Shown here piece by piece: positions 1 through 8,502 of a stretch of 64,000 nucleotides of DNA (the stretch's first letter is position 1; every line of letters starts with the position of its first letter). The translations under genes were made by a program, and so were the position numbers. Under the pieces are notes generated by a model that did no database searches, was not told where the DNA came from, and saw only the letters and a program-made list of their open reading frames with translations. The DNA comes from DATDAH01 sp963792205 (GTDB lineage: Bacteria; Actinomycetota; Acidimicrobiia; Acidimicrobiales; DATDAH01). The DNA is taken from positions 186,001 to 250,000 of the forward strand of contig CAWBVI010000004.1 in NCBI GenBank assembly GCA_963792205.1, written 5' to 3'.

Positions 1-884
1 GCCTCCATGAGCGCACACCACTCCTCGCGGGTCTTGGCCTTCATCACACGCGTGAGCTCGGCCCGCATCTCCGGCCACGCCGACCGGTCCATCTGGCCGG
101 GCTCATGGGTCATGCCGCTGAGCCGGACGAGCTCGGCGTAGAACTGCGGCTCGATCGAGCCGATCGCCACGTACTCGCCGTCGGCACATTCGTAGACGTC
201 GTAGAACGGTGCCCCGCTGTCGAGCAGGTTGGTCCCCCGCTCCGGGCCCCACAGGCCCATGGCCTTGAGCCCGTGGATGAAGGTCATGAGCAGGGCGGAA
301 CCGTCGACCATGGCGGCGTCGACCACCTGGCCCTCGCCCGACGACTTGGCCTCGACCAGCGCGCAAGCGATGCCGAAGGCGAGCAGCATGCCGCCGCCCC
401 CGAAGTCGCCGACGAGGTTGAGCGGCGCCACCGGCGCCTCCCCCGCACGGCCGATCGGGCCGAGGGCTCCGGCCAGGGCGATGTAGTTGATGTCGTGGCC
501 GGAGGCCAGCGAGTAGGGACCCTCCTGGCCCCAACCGGTCATCCGCCCGTAGATCAGCTTCGGGTTCCGGGCGAAGCACACGTCGGGGCCGAACCCGAGG
601 CGCTCGGCCACGCCGGGCCGGAAGCCCTCGACGAGCACGTCAGCTCCGTCGACGAGCTTGAGCAGGGTCTCGACCCCGTCGGGGTGCTTGAGGTCGAGGC
701 CCACGGACCGTCGGCCCCGGGTGAGGATGTCCCGGGGCGGGTCGTCGGGGTCGCCGCCCTTCGCCGACACGGCCCGGTCGATGCGGATCACGTCGGCGCC
801 CATGTCGGACAGCACCATCGCCGTGAACGGACCTGGGCCGATGCCCGCGATCTCGATGACCTTGACTCCCGAGAGTGGTCCCAT
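1..884 (-). CDS. CoA-transferase family III protein, alpha-methylacyl-CoA racemase-like (3' end outside window)
   Basis: Likely inverts the 2-methyl stereocentre of branched acyl-CoAs such as pristanoyl-CoA or sterol side-chain CoA so that beta-oxidation can proceed; cytosolic. The ATG start at 884 gives MGPLSGVKVIEIAGIGPGPF, the classic N-terminus of the CaiB/BaiF superfamily. The racemase catalytic pair appears to be present: His130 in a GHDINYI motif and Asp160 in VGDFGGGG, with the same 30-residue spacing as the catalytic His/Asp of mycobacterial racemase. The last visible residues (KTREEWCALME) also match the family. About 294 residues are visible of a usual ~360, so the C-terminus lies beyond base 1. 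It is divergent from the acetyltransferase at 915. The family call is firm; the exact substrate is inferred. Confidence 0.88.
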   Translation of the reverse strand, partial: MGPLSGVKVIEIAGIGPGPFTAMVLSDMGADVIRIDRAVSAKGGDPDDPPRDILTRGRRSVGLDLKHPDGVETLLKLVDGADVLVEGFRPGVAERLGFGPDVCFARNPKLIYGRMTGWGQEGPYSLASGHDINYIALAGALGPIGRAGEAPVAPLNLVGDFGGGGMLLAFGIACALVEAKSSGEGQVVDAAMVDGSALLMTFIHGLKAMGLWGPERGTNLLDSGAPFYDVYECADGEYVAIGSIEPQFYAELVRLSGMTHEPGQMDRSAWPEMRAELTRVMKAKTREEWCALME

Positions 885-914
885 GCCCGCATCGTACGGG
901 CGACAATCGGGCCC

Positions 915-1358
915 ATGAGATTCCGCCGCGCGGGCTCCGCCGACCTCGACCCGGGCACCCTCTACGCCCTGCTGAAGCTCCGCACCGACGTGTTCGTGGT
1001 CGAGCAGGCCTGCGCCTACCCCGAGCTCGACGGCCGCGACCTCGAGCCCGGCACCGAGCACCGTTGGTTCGAGGACGACGCCGGCGAGCCGATCGCCTAC
1101 CTCCGCCTGCTGGCCGAGGCGGGCGGGGTCACCCGGATCGGCCGCGTGGTGACCCGGGCCGATGCCCGCTCGTCCGGCCTCGCCCGGCAGCTCGTCGAGG
1201 GGGTCCTCGCCGACCACGACGGGCCGGTGGTGGCGGACAGCCAGGCCCACCTGCAGGCGTGGTACGAGGCCCTCGGCTTCGAGGCCACCGGCCCGGAGTA
1301 CCTCGAGGACGGCATCGCCCACGTCCCCATGCGGTGGGTCAGTCGACCTCGAACATGA
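915..1358 (+). CDS. GNAT acetyltransferase, ElaA family
   Basis: A 147-residue single-domain GNAT acetyltransferase expected to move acetyl from acetyl-CoA to an unknown amine. The N-terminal stretch LYALLKLRTDVFVVEQ followed by CAYPELDGRD is the ElaA signature, and the acetyl-CoA-binding region is seen around IGRVVTRADARSSGLARQLV. The C-terminal WYEALGFEATG motif is the usual GNAT beta-bulge end. The ATG at 915 was chosen because it starts the recognisable domain; the reading frame is open much further upstream, but that part lies antisense to the racemase. The gene ends inside the last 20 bases of the convergent kelch-like gene. ElaA substrate is not established. Confidence 0.88.
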   Translation: MRFRRAGSADLDPGTLYALLKLRTDVFVVEQACAYPELDGRDLEPGTEHRWFEDDAGEPIAYLRLLAEAGGVTRIGRVVTRADARSSGLARQLVEGVLADHDGPVVADSQAHLQAWYEALGFEATGPEYLEDGIAHVPMRWVSRPRT

Positions 1359-2475
1359 CGGGGGCGTCGGTGCGGCCGGGCCAGCCGACGACGGCCTCGC
1401 CGGTCCAGACCGAGCGCAGACCGGTGGGCGACGAGCCCTCGATCCCCCGCCAGGAGTCGTCCTCGGGGTCGTAGGCCAGGGTGGGGGCGTCGGCGTCGAG
1501 GAAGAGGAACTCGCTGTCGGCCCAGAGCCGGAAGGCGTGCACGTCGTCGACGGGCGGCGGGGCGGGTTCCCGCCAACCGCCTTCGGCGCCGAGGTCGAAC
1601 ACCTCGAGCATGTCCTCGCCGTCGTCGAACAGCACGAGGTCGTCGCCGCAGGTCATGCTCGCGATCTCACCGGTCGGCACGACCCCGGCCGGCTCGGTCG
1701 GGAACCACACCCGGGCCTCGCCGTTCAGGGCGAGCACCCGGAGCGTGGGCCCGCCCACCGAGGTGTCGGGTAGGAGGCCGGAACCCACGACGACCGCGTC
1801 GTCGGCCAGGCAGGCACCTTCGACGAGGGTGCCCGGCGGCGGCAGGGCCTCCCAGACGTCCTCGGCGGGGTCGTAGGTCCAGACGTCCCGGTTGACGAAG
1901 GCACCGAAGCCACCCCGCGGGCCGAGGAGCAGGACGGCACGGCCGTCGGAGGTGGCCCCCACGGGTTCGCTCAGCCCGTTGGTGATGGCCTGCAGCGGGG
2001 TGGGGAGCTCCACCTCCCGCCACTCGTCGTCCGGGATCGAGTACACCGCGGCGCGGTAGGCCCCCGGCGCGCACGCCCGTTCGACGTCGTCCTCGGGCTC
2101 ACGGCAGGCCTGGCCCACGAGCACGACCTCGTCACCGACGGTCACGGCCGCGGGCTGGACGCGCAGCGGCCGGGAGAACGGCGGATCGGGCAGGCGATCG
2201 ATGTCACCGCTGACGGGGTCGATCAGCGCGGCGTCGTCGAGGGGCTCCACCTCAGCGGCGCTCTCGGACCCGGACGGGACCGGGTTGCCGCCGTAGACGA
2301 AGAGGCGCTCGCCAGTCCACGCCAGCGCCGGCGATCCCCGGCGCGCCCAGTCGTCGGGGTCGCCCCGCAGCACGCCGACCGAGACCCAGAGGACGGCGAC
2401 CGCGATCGCGCCGGCGGCCAGCCAGCCGTACCAGGACCCGTCGGTCCCCCAGGACCGCCAACGTGCGACGCTCGT
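1339..2475 (-). CDS. Kelch-like beta-propeller protein with N-terminal membrane anchor; start codon unclear
   Basis: A surface or periplasmic protein of unknown function. Repeated blades such as RLFVYGGN, WTYDPAEDVWEALPPP and LAYDPEDDSWRGIEG resemble kelch/galactose-oxidase propeller repeats. The first conventional start in frame is GTG at 2373, but it would cut away an in-frame hydrophobic stretch (WLAAGAIAVAVLWVSVGVL) that looks like a membrane anchor. Upstream, a strong ribosome-binding site (AGGAGGAGGT) sits a few bases before an in-frame ACG at 2475, followed by Ser-Val-Ala-Arg-Trp; a TAA closes the frame 13 codons further up. I extend to 2475 on the view that ACG is the start or a miscalled ATG. 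No enzyme motif was seen. Confidence 0.7.
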   Translation of the reverse strand, partial: TSVARWRSWGTDGSWYGWLAAGAIAVAVLWVSVGVLRGDPDDWARRGSPALAWTGERLFVYGGNPVPSGSESAAEVEPLDDAALIDPVSGDIDRLPDPPFSRPLRVQPAAVTVGDEVVLVGQACREPEDDVERACAPGAYRAAVYSIPDDEWREVELPTPLQAITNGLSEPVGATSDGRAVLLLGPRGGFGAFVNRDVWTYDPAEDVWEALPPPGTLVEGACLADDAVVVGSGLLPDTSVGGPTLRVLALNGEARVWFPTEPAGVVPTGEIASMTCGDDLVLFDDGEDMLEVFDLGAEGGWREPAPPPVDDVHAFRLWADSEFLFLDADAPTLAYDPEDDSWRGIEGSSPTGLRSVWTGEAVVGWPGRTDAPVMFEVD

Positions 2476-2589
2476 GACCCACCTCCTCCTCGTTCCGCCG
2501 CAGCGAGGTTAGGAGCCACGACCCCAACCCCGGCGCCACCAGGGAGGTGCGCGGATTTGCAGCACGTTGTCGCGCGGACCTCCTAGAGC

Positions 2590-2610
2590 TCGCCAAGCTG
2601 CGCTTGGCGA
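2590..2610. repeat. Perfect 9-bp hairpin (TCGCCAAGC-TGC-GCTTGGCGA)
   Basis: A perfect inverted repeat with a 3-base loop in the 224-bp gap between the divergent kelch-like gene and the oxidoreductase at 2700. No T-run follows on either side, so a classical terminator is not shown. It directly neighbours the repeated motif at 2630-2651 and may form one structured element with it. Confidence 0.6.
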
Positions 2611-2629
2611 TGAGCGCCGCTGTACTCAT

Positions 2630-2651
2630 TGGTCGCCTCGCCTATCGGCTC
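2630..2651 (-). repeat. Copy 1 of dispersed intergenic motif (also at 52957)
   Basis: On the minus strand this reads GAGCCGATAGGCGAGGCGAC followed by CA. The same 22 bases occur on the plus strand at 52957-52978, directly after the LCP gene. The flanks also resemble each other (GGAGC or GGAGCC before it, a short hairpin after it). An exact 22-base match is not expected by chance in 64 kb, so this is a genuine dispersed repeat of unknown role. Confidence 0.7.
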
Positions 2652-2699
2652 GGCTCCGTAGTGGCCGGCGCGCGCCGACCCGCAACTACGGTCGCCGCC

Positions 2700-3602
2700 A
2701 TGAGTCCGACCTGGGGCGTGCACACCGGACTGCAGAACACCACCGTCGACGAGCTGCGTGACCTGTGGCGCCGGATCGAGGCCCACGGCTTCGACTGGAT
2801 CTCGATCTGGGACCACTTCTATGCCGCCGACCTCGGCGGGACGCAGTGCCTCGAGGCGGTGGCGGCCCACACCGCTCTCGCGCTCGAGACCGAGCGGGTC
2901 CGGGTCGGGGCGCTCGTGTACTGCGCCGGCTACCGGCACCCCGCGGTCCTGGCCAACGCCATCTGCACGATCGACCACCTGTCCGGGGGTCGGGCGGAGA
3001 TGGGCCTGGGCGCGGGTTGGGCGGCCAACGAGTACGCCGCCTACGGCATCCCCTTCCCCGGGGCCGGCGAGCGCCTCGACCTCCTCGAGGAGTCCGTGCA
3101 GTGCGTGCGCGGCCTCCTGCGCAAGGAGCGCACCGACTTCACCGGCGAGCACTTCACCCTCACCGACGCCGCCTGTGACCCCAAGCCGCTCCAACCGGAG
3201 CTGCCGATCTGGATCGGGGGCATGGGCGAGAAGCGGACGCTGGCCCTGGCCGCGCGCTACGCCGACGGCTGGAACGCCGCGTTCGTGGCGCCCGACGTGT
3301 TCGCCCACAAGCGGGACGTGCTGGCGCAGCACTGCGGCGGGGTCGACCGGGACCCGAGTGAGATCCGCTGCGCGGTCAACGTCGGCGCCGCGGCCGACGA
3401 CGACGCGCTCCGCGTCCAGTTCGGCGGGACCACCGACTTCGTCCGGCCGGGCTGCCTCATGGGGTCGCCCGACGAGATGGTCGACCAGGTGGGCGCCTAC
3501 GTCGAGGCGGGCGCCGACCAGATCAACATCGCCCTCCGGGCGCCCTGGAACCTGGCGATCCTCGACCACCTCGCCGAGACCCGAGCCCAATTCGACCCGT
3601 GA
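2700..3602 (+). CDS. LLM-class (luciferase-like) F420-dependent oxidoreductase
   Basis: A 300-residue TIM-barrel oxidoreductase of the luciferase-like family, whose actinobacterial members mostly use coenzyme F420. Seen are an N-terminal WDHFYAADLG strand, the central LSGGRAEMGLGAGW motif and IWIGGMGEKRTLALAARYADGWN near residue 170, all typical of this family. The ATG at 2700 follows the intergenic repeat region. The stop overlaps the GTG start of galT as GTGA, which suggests one transcript with galT-galK, though no functional link is evident. Substrate unknown; F420 use is inferred from the family. Confidence 0.88.
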   Translation: MSPTWGVHTGLQNTTVDELRDLWRRIEAHGFDWISIWDHFYAADLGGTQCLEAVAAHTALALETERVRVGALVYCAGYRHPAVLANAICTIDHLSGGRAEMGLGAGWAANEYAAYGIPFPGAGERLDLLEESVQCVRGLLRKERTDFTGEHFTLTDAACDPKPLQPELPIWIGGMGEKRTLALAARYADGWNAAFVAPDVFAHKRDVLAQHCGGVDRDPSEIRCAVNVGAAADDDALRVQFGGTTDFVRPGCLMGSPDEMVDQVGAYVEAGADQINIALRAPWNLAILDHLAETRAQFDP

Positions 3603-4453
3603 CCGGTGACCGGCGGGTCGATGCCCTGACCGGAGACATCGTGCAGGTCGTGGCCGGTCGGCAGGACCGGCCGAACGTGCCCGGAGCCGGCGACTGCCCG
3701 TTCTGCGTCGGTGGGCTGGAGGCCAGCGAGTCGTACGCGGTGAAGGCGTTCCCCAACCGGTGGCCGCCCATGCCCGACGACCGCTGCGAGATCGTCCTCT
3801 ACACCCCGGTCCACGACGCCACCTTCGCCGACCTCGGGCCGGCCGGGGCCCGGCAGGTCGTCGACCTGTGGGCCGACCGCACCGCCGAGCTCGGAGCCCG
3901 GGATGACGTGGCCTACGTCCTCGTGTTCGAGAACCGGGGTCCGGAGGTCGGCGCCACGATCCCCCACCCGCACGGGCAGATCTACGCCTACGACGAGATT
4001 CCACCGGTCCCGGCCCGGGAGCTGAGCGCCGACCCGTGCCCGCTGTGCGAGGCGCCGCCGGCCGCGCTGGTGGTGGGCGAGATCGGGGACTGGCGGATCG
4101 CCGTCCCCGAGGCATCGACGTGGCCCTACGGGTTGGTGCTCGCTCCTCTCGACCACGTGCCCGACCTGCCGGCCCTGGGCGACGGCCACCGGGACGGGCT
4201 CGCGGCGGCGCTGGTCGACGTCGTGACCCGGCTCGACCGCCTCTTCGACGGACCGATGCCCTACATGGCGTGGTTCCACCAGCGACCGAGCGACGGCGGC
4301 GACTGGCCCACCGCGCACGTCCACCTCCACGTCGCCCCGCTGCACCGCGGTCCGGGAACGCCTCGCTTCGTCGCCGCCGCCGAGGTCGGCGCCGGGATCG
4401 GGTTCAACCCGGTGGCCCCCGAGGAGGCCGCCGCCGCCCTCCGGCAACGATGA
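3599..4453 (+). CDS. galT: Galactose-1-phosphate uridylyltransferase
   Basis: Leloir-pathway enzyme exchanging UMP between UDP-glucose and galactose-1-phosphate. The HIT-like active site is visible as ENRGPEVGATIPHPHG, with His123-Pro-His125, where the second His is the nucleotide-accepting residue. Two Cys pairs (CPFC near residue 37, CPLC near 146) look like the zinc ligands of the family, and HVHLHVAPL is the second HIT-like segment. At 284 residues it is shorter than the E. coli protein (~348), but this is common in actinobacteria. It starts with GTG overlapping the previous stop and its own stop overlaps the galK ATG, so it is translationally coupled to galK. Confidence 0.93.
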   Translation: MTGDRRVDALTGDIVQVVAGRQDRPNVPGAGDCPFCVGGLEASESYAVKAFPNRWPPMPDDRCEIVLYTPVHDATFADLGPAGARQVVDLWADRTAELGARDDVAYVLVFENRGPEVGATIPHPHGQIYAYDEIPPVPARELSADPCPLCEAPPAALVVGEIGDWRIAVPEASTWPYGLVLAPLDHVPDLPALGDGHRDGLAAALVDVVTRLDRLFDGPMPYMAWFHQRPSDGGDWPTAHVHLHVAPLHRGPGTPRFVAAAEVGAGIGFNPVAPEEAAAALRQR

Positions 4454-5445
4454 TCCGGGCCACCGCGCCGGGGCGGGTCAACCTCATCGGGGACCACACC
4501 GACTACCTGGGCGGCCTCGTGCTGCCCATGGCCATCGACCTCGGGACCACCGTGGCCGGCGAACGGGGTGGCGACGCGGTCGTGTTGCGCTCGCCGGCCG
4601 AGCCAGAGCCGGCGGTCGTCCCCCTCGACGTCGTCGACCCCGCAGCGGTCGAACCCGTCTGGGCCCGCTACGTCGCCGGCGTCGTCGCCGAGATCCGGCC
4701 CAACAAGGGGTTCACCGGCGAGGTCACGACCACCCTGCCCATCGGGGCGGGCCTGTCGTCGAGCGCGGCGCTCGAGGTCGCGGTCGCGCTGGCGCTCGGC
4801 TTCGAGGGGTCCGCGCTGGAGCTGGCCCAGGCCTGCCAGCGCGCCGAGCACCGGGCGTCGGGCGTCCCCTCCGGGATCATGGACCAGCTCGCCGCTGCGG
4901 CCGGGGTCGAGGGCCATGCGCTGCTGATCGACTGCCGCAGCCTGACGACCCGACCGTTCGCCATCCCCGCTGACGTCGAGATCGTGGTGGTCGACTCGGG
5001 AGAGGCCCGCACCCTGAGGACCACGCCCTACGCCGAGCGGCGGGCCCAAGCCGAGGCCGCCGAAGCCGTCGTCGGGCCGCTCCGTGACGCGACGACCCTC
5101 GCCCTGAGGGCGATCGACGATCCCGTGCTCGTCGCCCGCGCCCGCCACGTCATGACCGAGAACGCCCGGGTCTGGGCCTTCGCCGAGGCCCTCGAAGGGG
5201 GCTGGCCCGCGGAGGCCGGGGCGCTCATGGACGCCAGCCACGCCAGCCTCCGCGACGACTTCGAGGTGTCGACGCCAACCCTCGACGCCCTCGTCGACCG
5301 CCTCCGGTCGATCCCCGGCGTGCACGGCGCCCGCCTCACCGGTGCCGGCTTCGGTGGCTGTGTCGTCGCCCTCACCGAGCCGGGCGTGCTCTCGGAGGGC
5401 TGGGTCGTGCGGGCCGCGGCGGGTGCGGCGGTGCGGTCGGACTAG
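4450..5445 (+). CDS. galK: Galactokinase
   Basis: GHMP-superfamily kinase that phosphorylates galactose at C1 with ATP. The galactokinase signature GRVNLIGDHTDY lies at residues 8-19, the ATP-binding LPIGAGLSSSAALE motif at about 97-110, GVPSGIMDQLA marks the catalytic Asp region, and LTGAGFGGCVV is the third GHMP motif near the C-terminus. At 331 residues it is slightly short but complete. I chose the ATG at 4450 because it overlaps the galT stop as ATGA and begins the motif-bearing domain. No epimerase or transporter for galactose is adjacent. The gene converges tail to tail with the PH-domain gene, overlapping by four bases. Confidence 0.94.
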   Translation: MIRATAPGRVNLIGDHTDYLGGLVLPMAIDLGTTVAGERGGDAVVLRSPAEPEPAVVPLDVVDPAAVEPVWARYVAGVVAEIRPNKGFTGEVTTTLPIGAGLSSSAALEVAVALALGFEGSALELAQACQRAEHRASGVPSGIMDQLAAAAGVEGHALLIDCRSLTTRPFAIPADVEIVVVDSGEARTLRTTPYAERRAQAEAAEAVVGPLRDATTLALRAIDDPVLVARARHVMTENARVWAFAEALEGGWPAEAGALMDASHASLRDDFEVSTPTLDALVDRLRSIPGVHGARLTGAGFGGCVVALTEPGVLSEGWVVRAAAGAAVRSD

Positions 5446-6065
5446 CTACCGCCGAGGAGGTCGGCCTTCTGGGCCTCGTACTGGTCCTCGGAGATCGAGC
5501 CCCGGTCGCGGAGTCCCTCCAGCTTCTCGAGCTGCTCGGCCACCGAGAGCCCGCCGCCCCGGCTGAAGTCCTCGAGGCCGTCGCTCACCCGGTCGAACTT
5601 GCGGTTCTCGTTGGCCTCGCTCTGCTTGTAGATCTCGGCCTGGACGATGGCGGGCTTGCGGATGTCGGTGAACACCGACGGCGTCGCGCCGGCGGACTCG
5701 ATCTCGATGTCCCCTGCGCCGATCATCCGCTCGAAGACGCCCTGGTTCGACACCACGGTGTTGATGCGGTCGAGGGGGATCTCGATGCTGCGCTTGCGCA
5801 GGACGCCGCTGCGGTAGATGACCCGGTCCGTCGTCACCACGAAGTTGGTGGTCGCCCACGCGGCGTAGCGGATGCCGAACCAGATCAGCGCCGCCACCAC
5901 GATGACCCCAGCGGGGACCTGGATCCAGCCCTCGTCGATGGCCCACAGCCCGAAGACCACCGCGAGGACCAGTAGCAGCGTGCGCGGCACGAGGAACCAC
6001 CAGTGCGGGCGCAGGTCGAGAACGATGGTCTCGTTCTGGTTCAGGAACTTGGTGGGGTACGCCAC
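5442..6065 (-). CDS. PH domain-containing membrane protein with C-terminal SHOCT domain
   Basis: A 207-residue inner-membrane protein. Two hydrophobic segments lie at about residues 24-44 and 48-68, followed by a bacterial PH domain type 2 (bPH2) with the core TTDRVIYRSGVLRKRSIEIP and VFERMIGAGDIEIES. The C-terminus (EQLEKLEGLRDRGSISEDQY and a few residues beyond) is a SHOCT short helical domain, often found as an oligomerisation or regulatory tail. The pairing bPH2 plus SHOCT is known in actinobacteria but has no settled function. It starts with ATG at 6065 and is separated from the zincin gene by 23 bases on the same strand. Confidence 0.87.
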   Translation of the reverse strand: MAYPTKFLNQNETIVLDLRPHWWFLVPRTLLLVLAVVFGLWAIDEGWIQVPAGVIVVAALIWFGIRYAAWATTNFVVTTDRVIYRSGVLRKRSIEIPLDRINTVVSNQGVFERMIGAGDIEIESAGATPSVFTDIRKPAIVQAEIYKQSEANENRKFDRVSDGLEDFSRGGGLSVAEQLEKLEGLRDRGSISEDQYEAQKADLLGGS

Positions 6066-6088
6066 CGCGGCAGCGTACTCCTGGGCCT

Positions 6089-6442
6089 CTAGCCCCAGCC
6101 GAGCTCGTCCAGGCGGTCGTCGTCGATGCCGAAGTGGTGGGCGACCTCGTGCACGACGGTGATCTCCACCTGCTCCACGACCTCCTCCTCGGTGCGGGAC
6201 ATGGCGCAGATGGGGCGGCGGTAGATGGCGATGCGGTCGGGCATCGGGAGGTGCCCGTAGCCGCCGTAGGCGTCACCCCGGTGGGTGAGCGGCACCCCGT
6301 CGTAGCGGCCGAGGAGCCCGGGCTCGGGCGGGTCGTCCTCCACCACGACGGCCACGTTCTCCATGAGCTCGCCCAGCTCCTCGGGGATGCCGTCCAGGGC
6401 CTCGGCGACCAGTGCCTCGAAGCGGTCGCGGTCCACGTGCAC
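6089..6442 (-). CDS. Small zincin-like metallopeptidase
   Basis: A 117-residue protein of the minimal zincin family (Zincin_1). It holds the zinc-binding HExxH consensus as HEVAHHFGIDDDRLDELGWG at the C-terminus, where the distal Asp/Gly-Trp residues are characteristic for this family. The middle part (IAIYRRPI) is the usual beta-hairpin. Members are widespread in actinobacteria and their substrates are unknown. The start is ATG at 6442, divergent from the helicase start at 6486 with only 43 bases between, so the promoters of both genes must lie in or overlap that short gap. Confidence 0.87.
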   Translation of the reverse strand: MHVDRDRFEALVAEALDGIPEELGELMENVAVVVEDDPPEPGLLGRYDGVPLTHRGDAYGGYGHLPMPDRIAIYRRPICAMSRTEEEVVEQVEITVVHEVAHHFGIDDDRLDELGWG

Positions 6443-6485
6443 GACGCCCGAACCTACCGTCCCCGCTGATCGCTACTCTCGGCCG

Positions 6486-8469
6486 GTGGACCCCGAGCGG
6501 CTGCTCGACGGGCTGGACGACGCCCAGCGGGAGGCCGTCACCAGCTCTGCCAACCCGCTCTGCGTCCACGCCGGCGCGGGTTCGGGCAAGACCCGGGTCC
6601 TGACCCGCCGCATCGCCCACCGGGCGGCCACCGGCGACCTCGACCCCCGCCACACCCTGGCCCTGACCTTCACCCGCAAGGCCGCCGGCGAGCTGCGGGC
6701 CCGCCTCCAGGCCCTGGGGCTGCGCGACGACGTGGCCGCGGGCACCTTCCACGCCACGGCCTACGCCCAGCTGCGGGCGCGCTGGGCCGACCGCGGCGCC
6801 GACCCGCCCCGGCTGCTCGACCGCAAGGTGGGCTTCGTGAGCGAGCTCCTGGGTCGCGACCGCGACCGGGCCCGCGCCGTCGTGACCGAGATCGAGTGGG
6901 CGGCCGCCCGCCGCGTCCGCCCGGAGGACTACGTCGACCGAGCCACACGGGCCGGTCGCCGACCGCCACTGAAGGGCGAGGCGATGCCCCGTCTCCTCGT
7001 CCGGTACGCGGAGGCCAAGGCCGAGAAGCGGTACGTCGACTTCGACGACCTGCTCCGGCTGGCCACGCGGACCATGACCCAGGACCCCGAGGCGGCCGCG
7101 GCCTACCGGTGGCGGTTCCGCCACCTCGTCGTGGACGAGTTCCAGGACGTCAACCCGCTCCAGTACGACCTCCTCCGCGCCTGGCTGGGCGACGGCGACG
7201 ACCTCTTCGTCGTGGGCGATCCGCACCAGGCGATCTACAGCTGGAACGGCGCCGATGCCCGCTACCTCGACCACTTCGAGCGGGCGTTCCCGGCCGAGCG
7301 GTACCCCGGTGTCGAGGTCCTCCACCTCCGCGACAACCACCGCTCGAGCCCACAGGTCCTGGCCACGGCCGCAGCCGTCCTGGCCACCAGCCGACTCGTG
7401 CCCCATCAGCCCGACGGCCCGCTCCCGGCCGTCCTCGAGCACGCCGACGGCGAGGCCGAAGGCCGCGGCATCGCCCGCGACGTCCGGGAGCGCCACGGTC
7501 CGGGCCGACCCTGGTCCAGCCAGGCCGTGCTCGTCCGGACCAACGCCCTCGCCGCCGTCCTGGCCGGAGCCCTCGGCCGGGCCGGCATCCCCCACCGCCT
7601 GCGGGGCGCCGACCAGCTCCTCGCCCGGCCCGCGGTCGTCGGCGCGCTGCGCCGGCTGCGGCAGCGAGCGCTACGAGGCGGTGCTGGCCGACCTGCGCTC
7701 GGGCGAGCCCCCGGAGCGCTCCGACGACCCCGACCGCGACCTCGAGGACCAGGCCACCCTCGTGGTGCTCAGCCAGGAGTACGAGACCCTCGAGTCCCAG
7801 CCCTCCGGCCCCGGCTTCGCCGCCTGGCTGTCGGCGGCCGTGCGCTCCGGCGACAGCGACGGCACCGGCCGGGACGCGGTCGAGGTCGGCACCTTCCATG
7901 CCGCGAAGGGCCTCGAGTGGCCGGTCGTCCACCTGGCCGGCCTCGAGGACGGGCTCGTGCCCGTCAGCCATGCCGGGTCGGACGAGGCCCGGGCCGAGGA
8001 GCGACGGCTGCTGTACGTGGCCGTGACCCGGGCCCGGGAGGAGGTCCGGTTCCACTGGGCCCGACGCCGGGTGGCGCCGTCGGGCGAGGACCGCGACCAG
8101 CAACCCTCACCCTGGCTGGCCGACATCGAAGCGGCGATCGGCCGCCTGGCCGTGGCGGCCCGGCCGGTGGACGGCCGCCACCACCTCGACCGGCCGCGCG
8201 CCGACCTGCTCACCCGCCATCCGGTTGAGCGCACCCCCGCCGACGCCGCCCTCACCCGGCTCGAGGCCTGGCGCGCCCAGGCGGCCCGGGCCGCCCGGGT
8301 CGAGGCCGAGGCCGTCGTCGACGACGTGACCCTCCGGGCGCTGGCCGAAGCCCGCCCCACCTCGACCACCGAGCTGGCCGCCGTACCCGGACTGGGCCCG
8401 GTCAAGATCGCCCACCACGGCGACGACCTGCTCGCCGCCGTCCGCCCGATCCGCCACGTCGAGCCCTAG
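6486..8469 (+). CDS. UvrD/Rep-type DNA helicase with HRDC domain (UvrD2-like), reading frame interrupted
   Basis: Superfamily 1A helicase for DNA repair. The first frame (GTG at 6486 to about 7665) holds the Q-motif Gln14, Walker A AGAGSGKT (residues 29-36), motif Ia LTFTRKAAGELRAR, motif II VVDEFQDVNPLQYD, motif III VVGDPHQAIYSW and motif IV LHLRDNHRSS. The second frame (about 7665 to 8469) continues with VGTFHAAKGLEWPVV, LLYVAVTRAREEV and a C-terminal HRDC domain. Joining them needs a +1 shift near CGGCTGCGGCAGCGAG. Domain order and total length (~660 residues) match mycobacterial UvrD2. Both halves are well conserved on either side of the break, so a sequence error is more likely than decay. 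Confidence 0.82.
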
Positions 8470-8502
8470 TGGCCCGACCGCTCCGGACCGCCGGCTCGTC
8501 CT

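Noticed and set aside
105..1358. Long frame starting far upstream of the acetyltransferase
   Set aside because: The first 270 codons are antisense to the racemase and read as Arg/Gly/Val-rich low complexity; the GNAT domain begins at 915.
2583..4115. 510-codon minus-strand frame opposite the luciferase-like gene and galT
   Set aside because: High Arg/Gly content and no domain; it is the complement of well-supported genes, as happens in GC-rich DNA.
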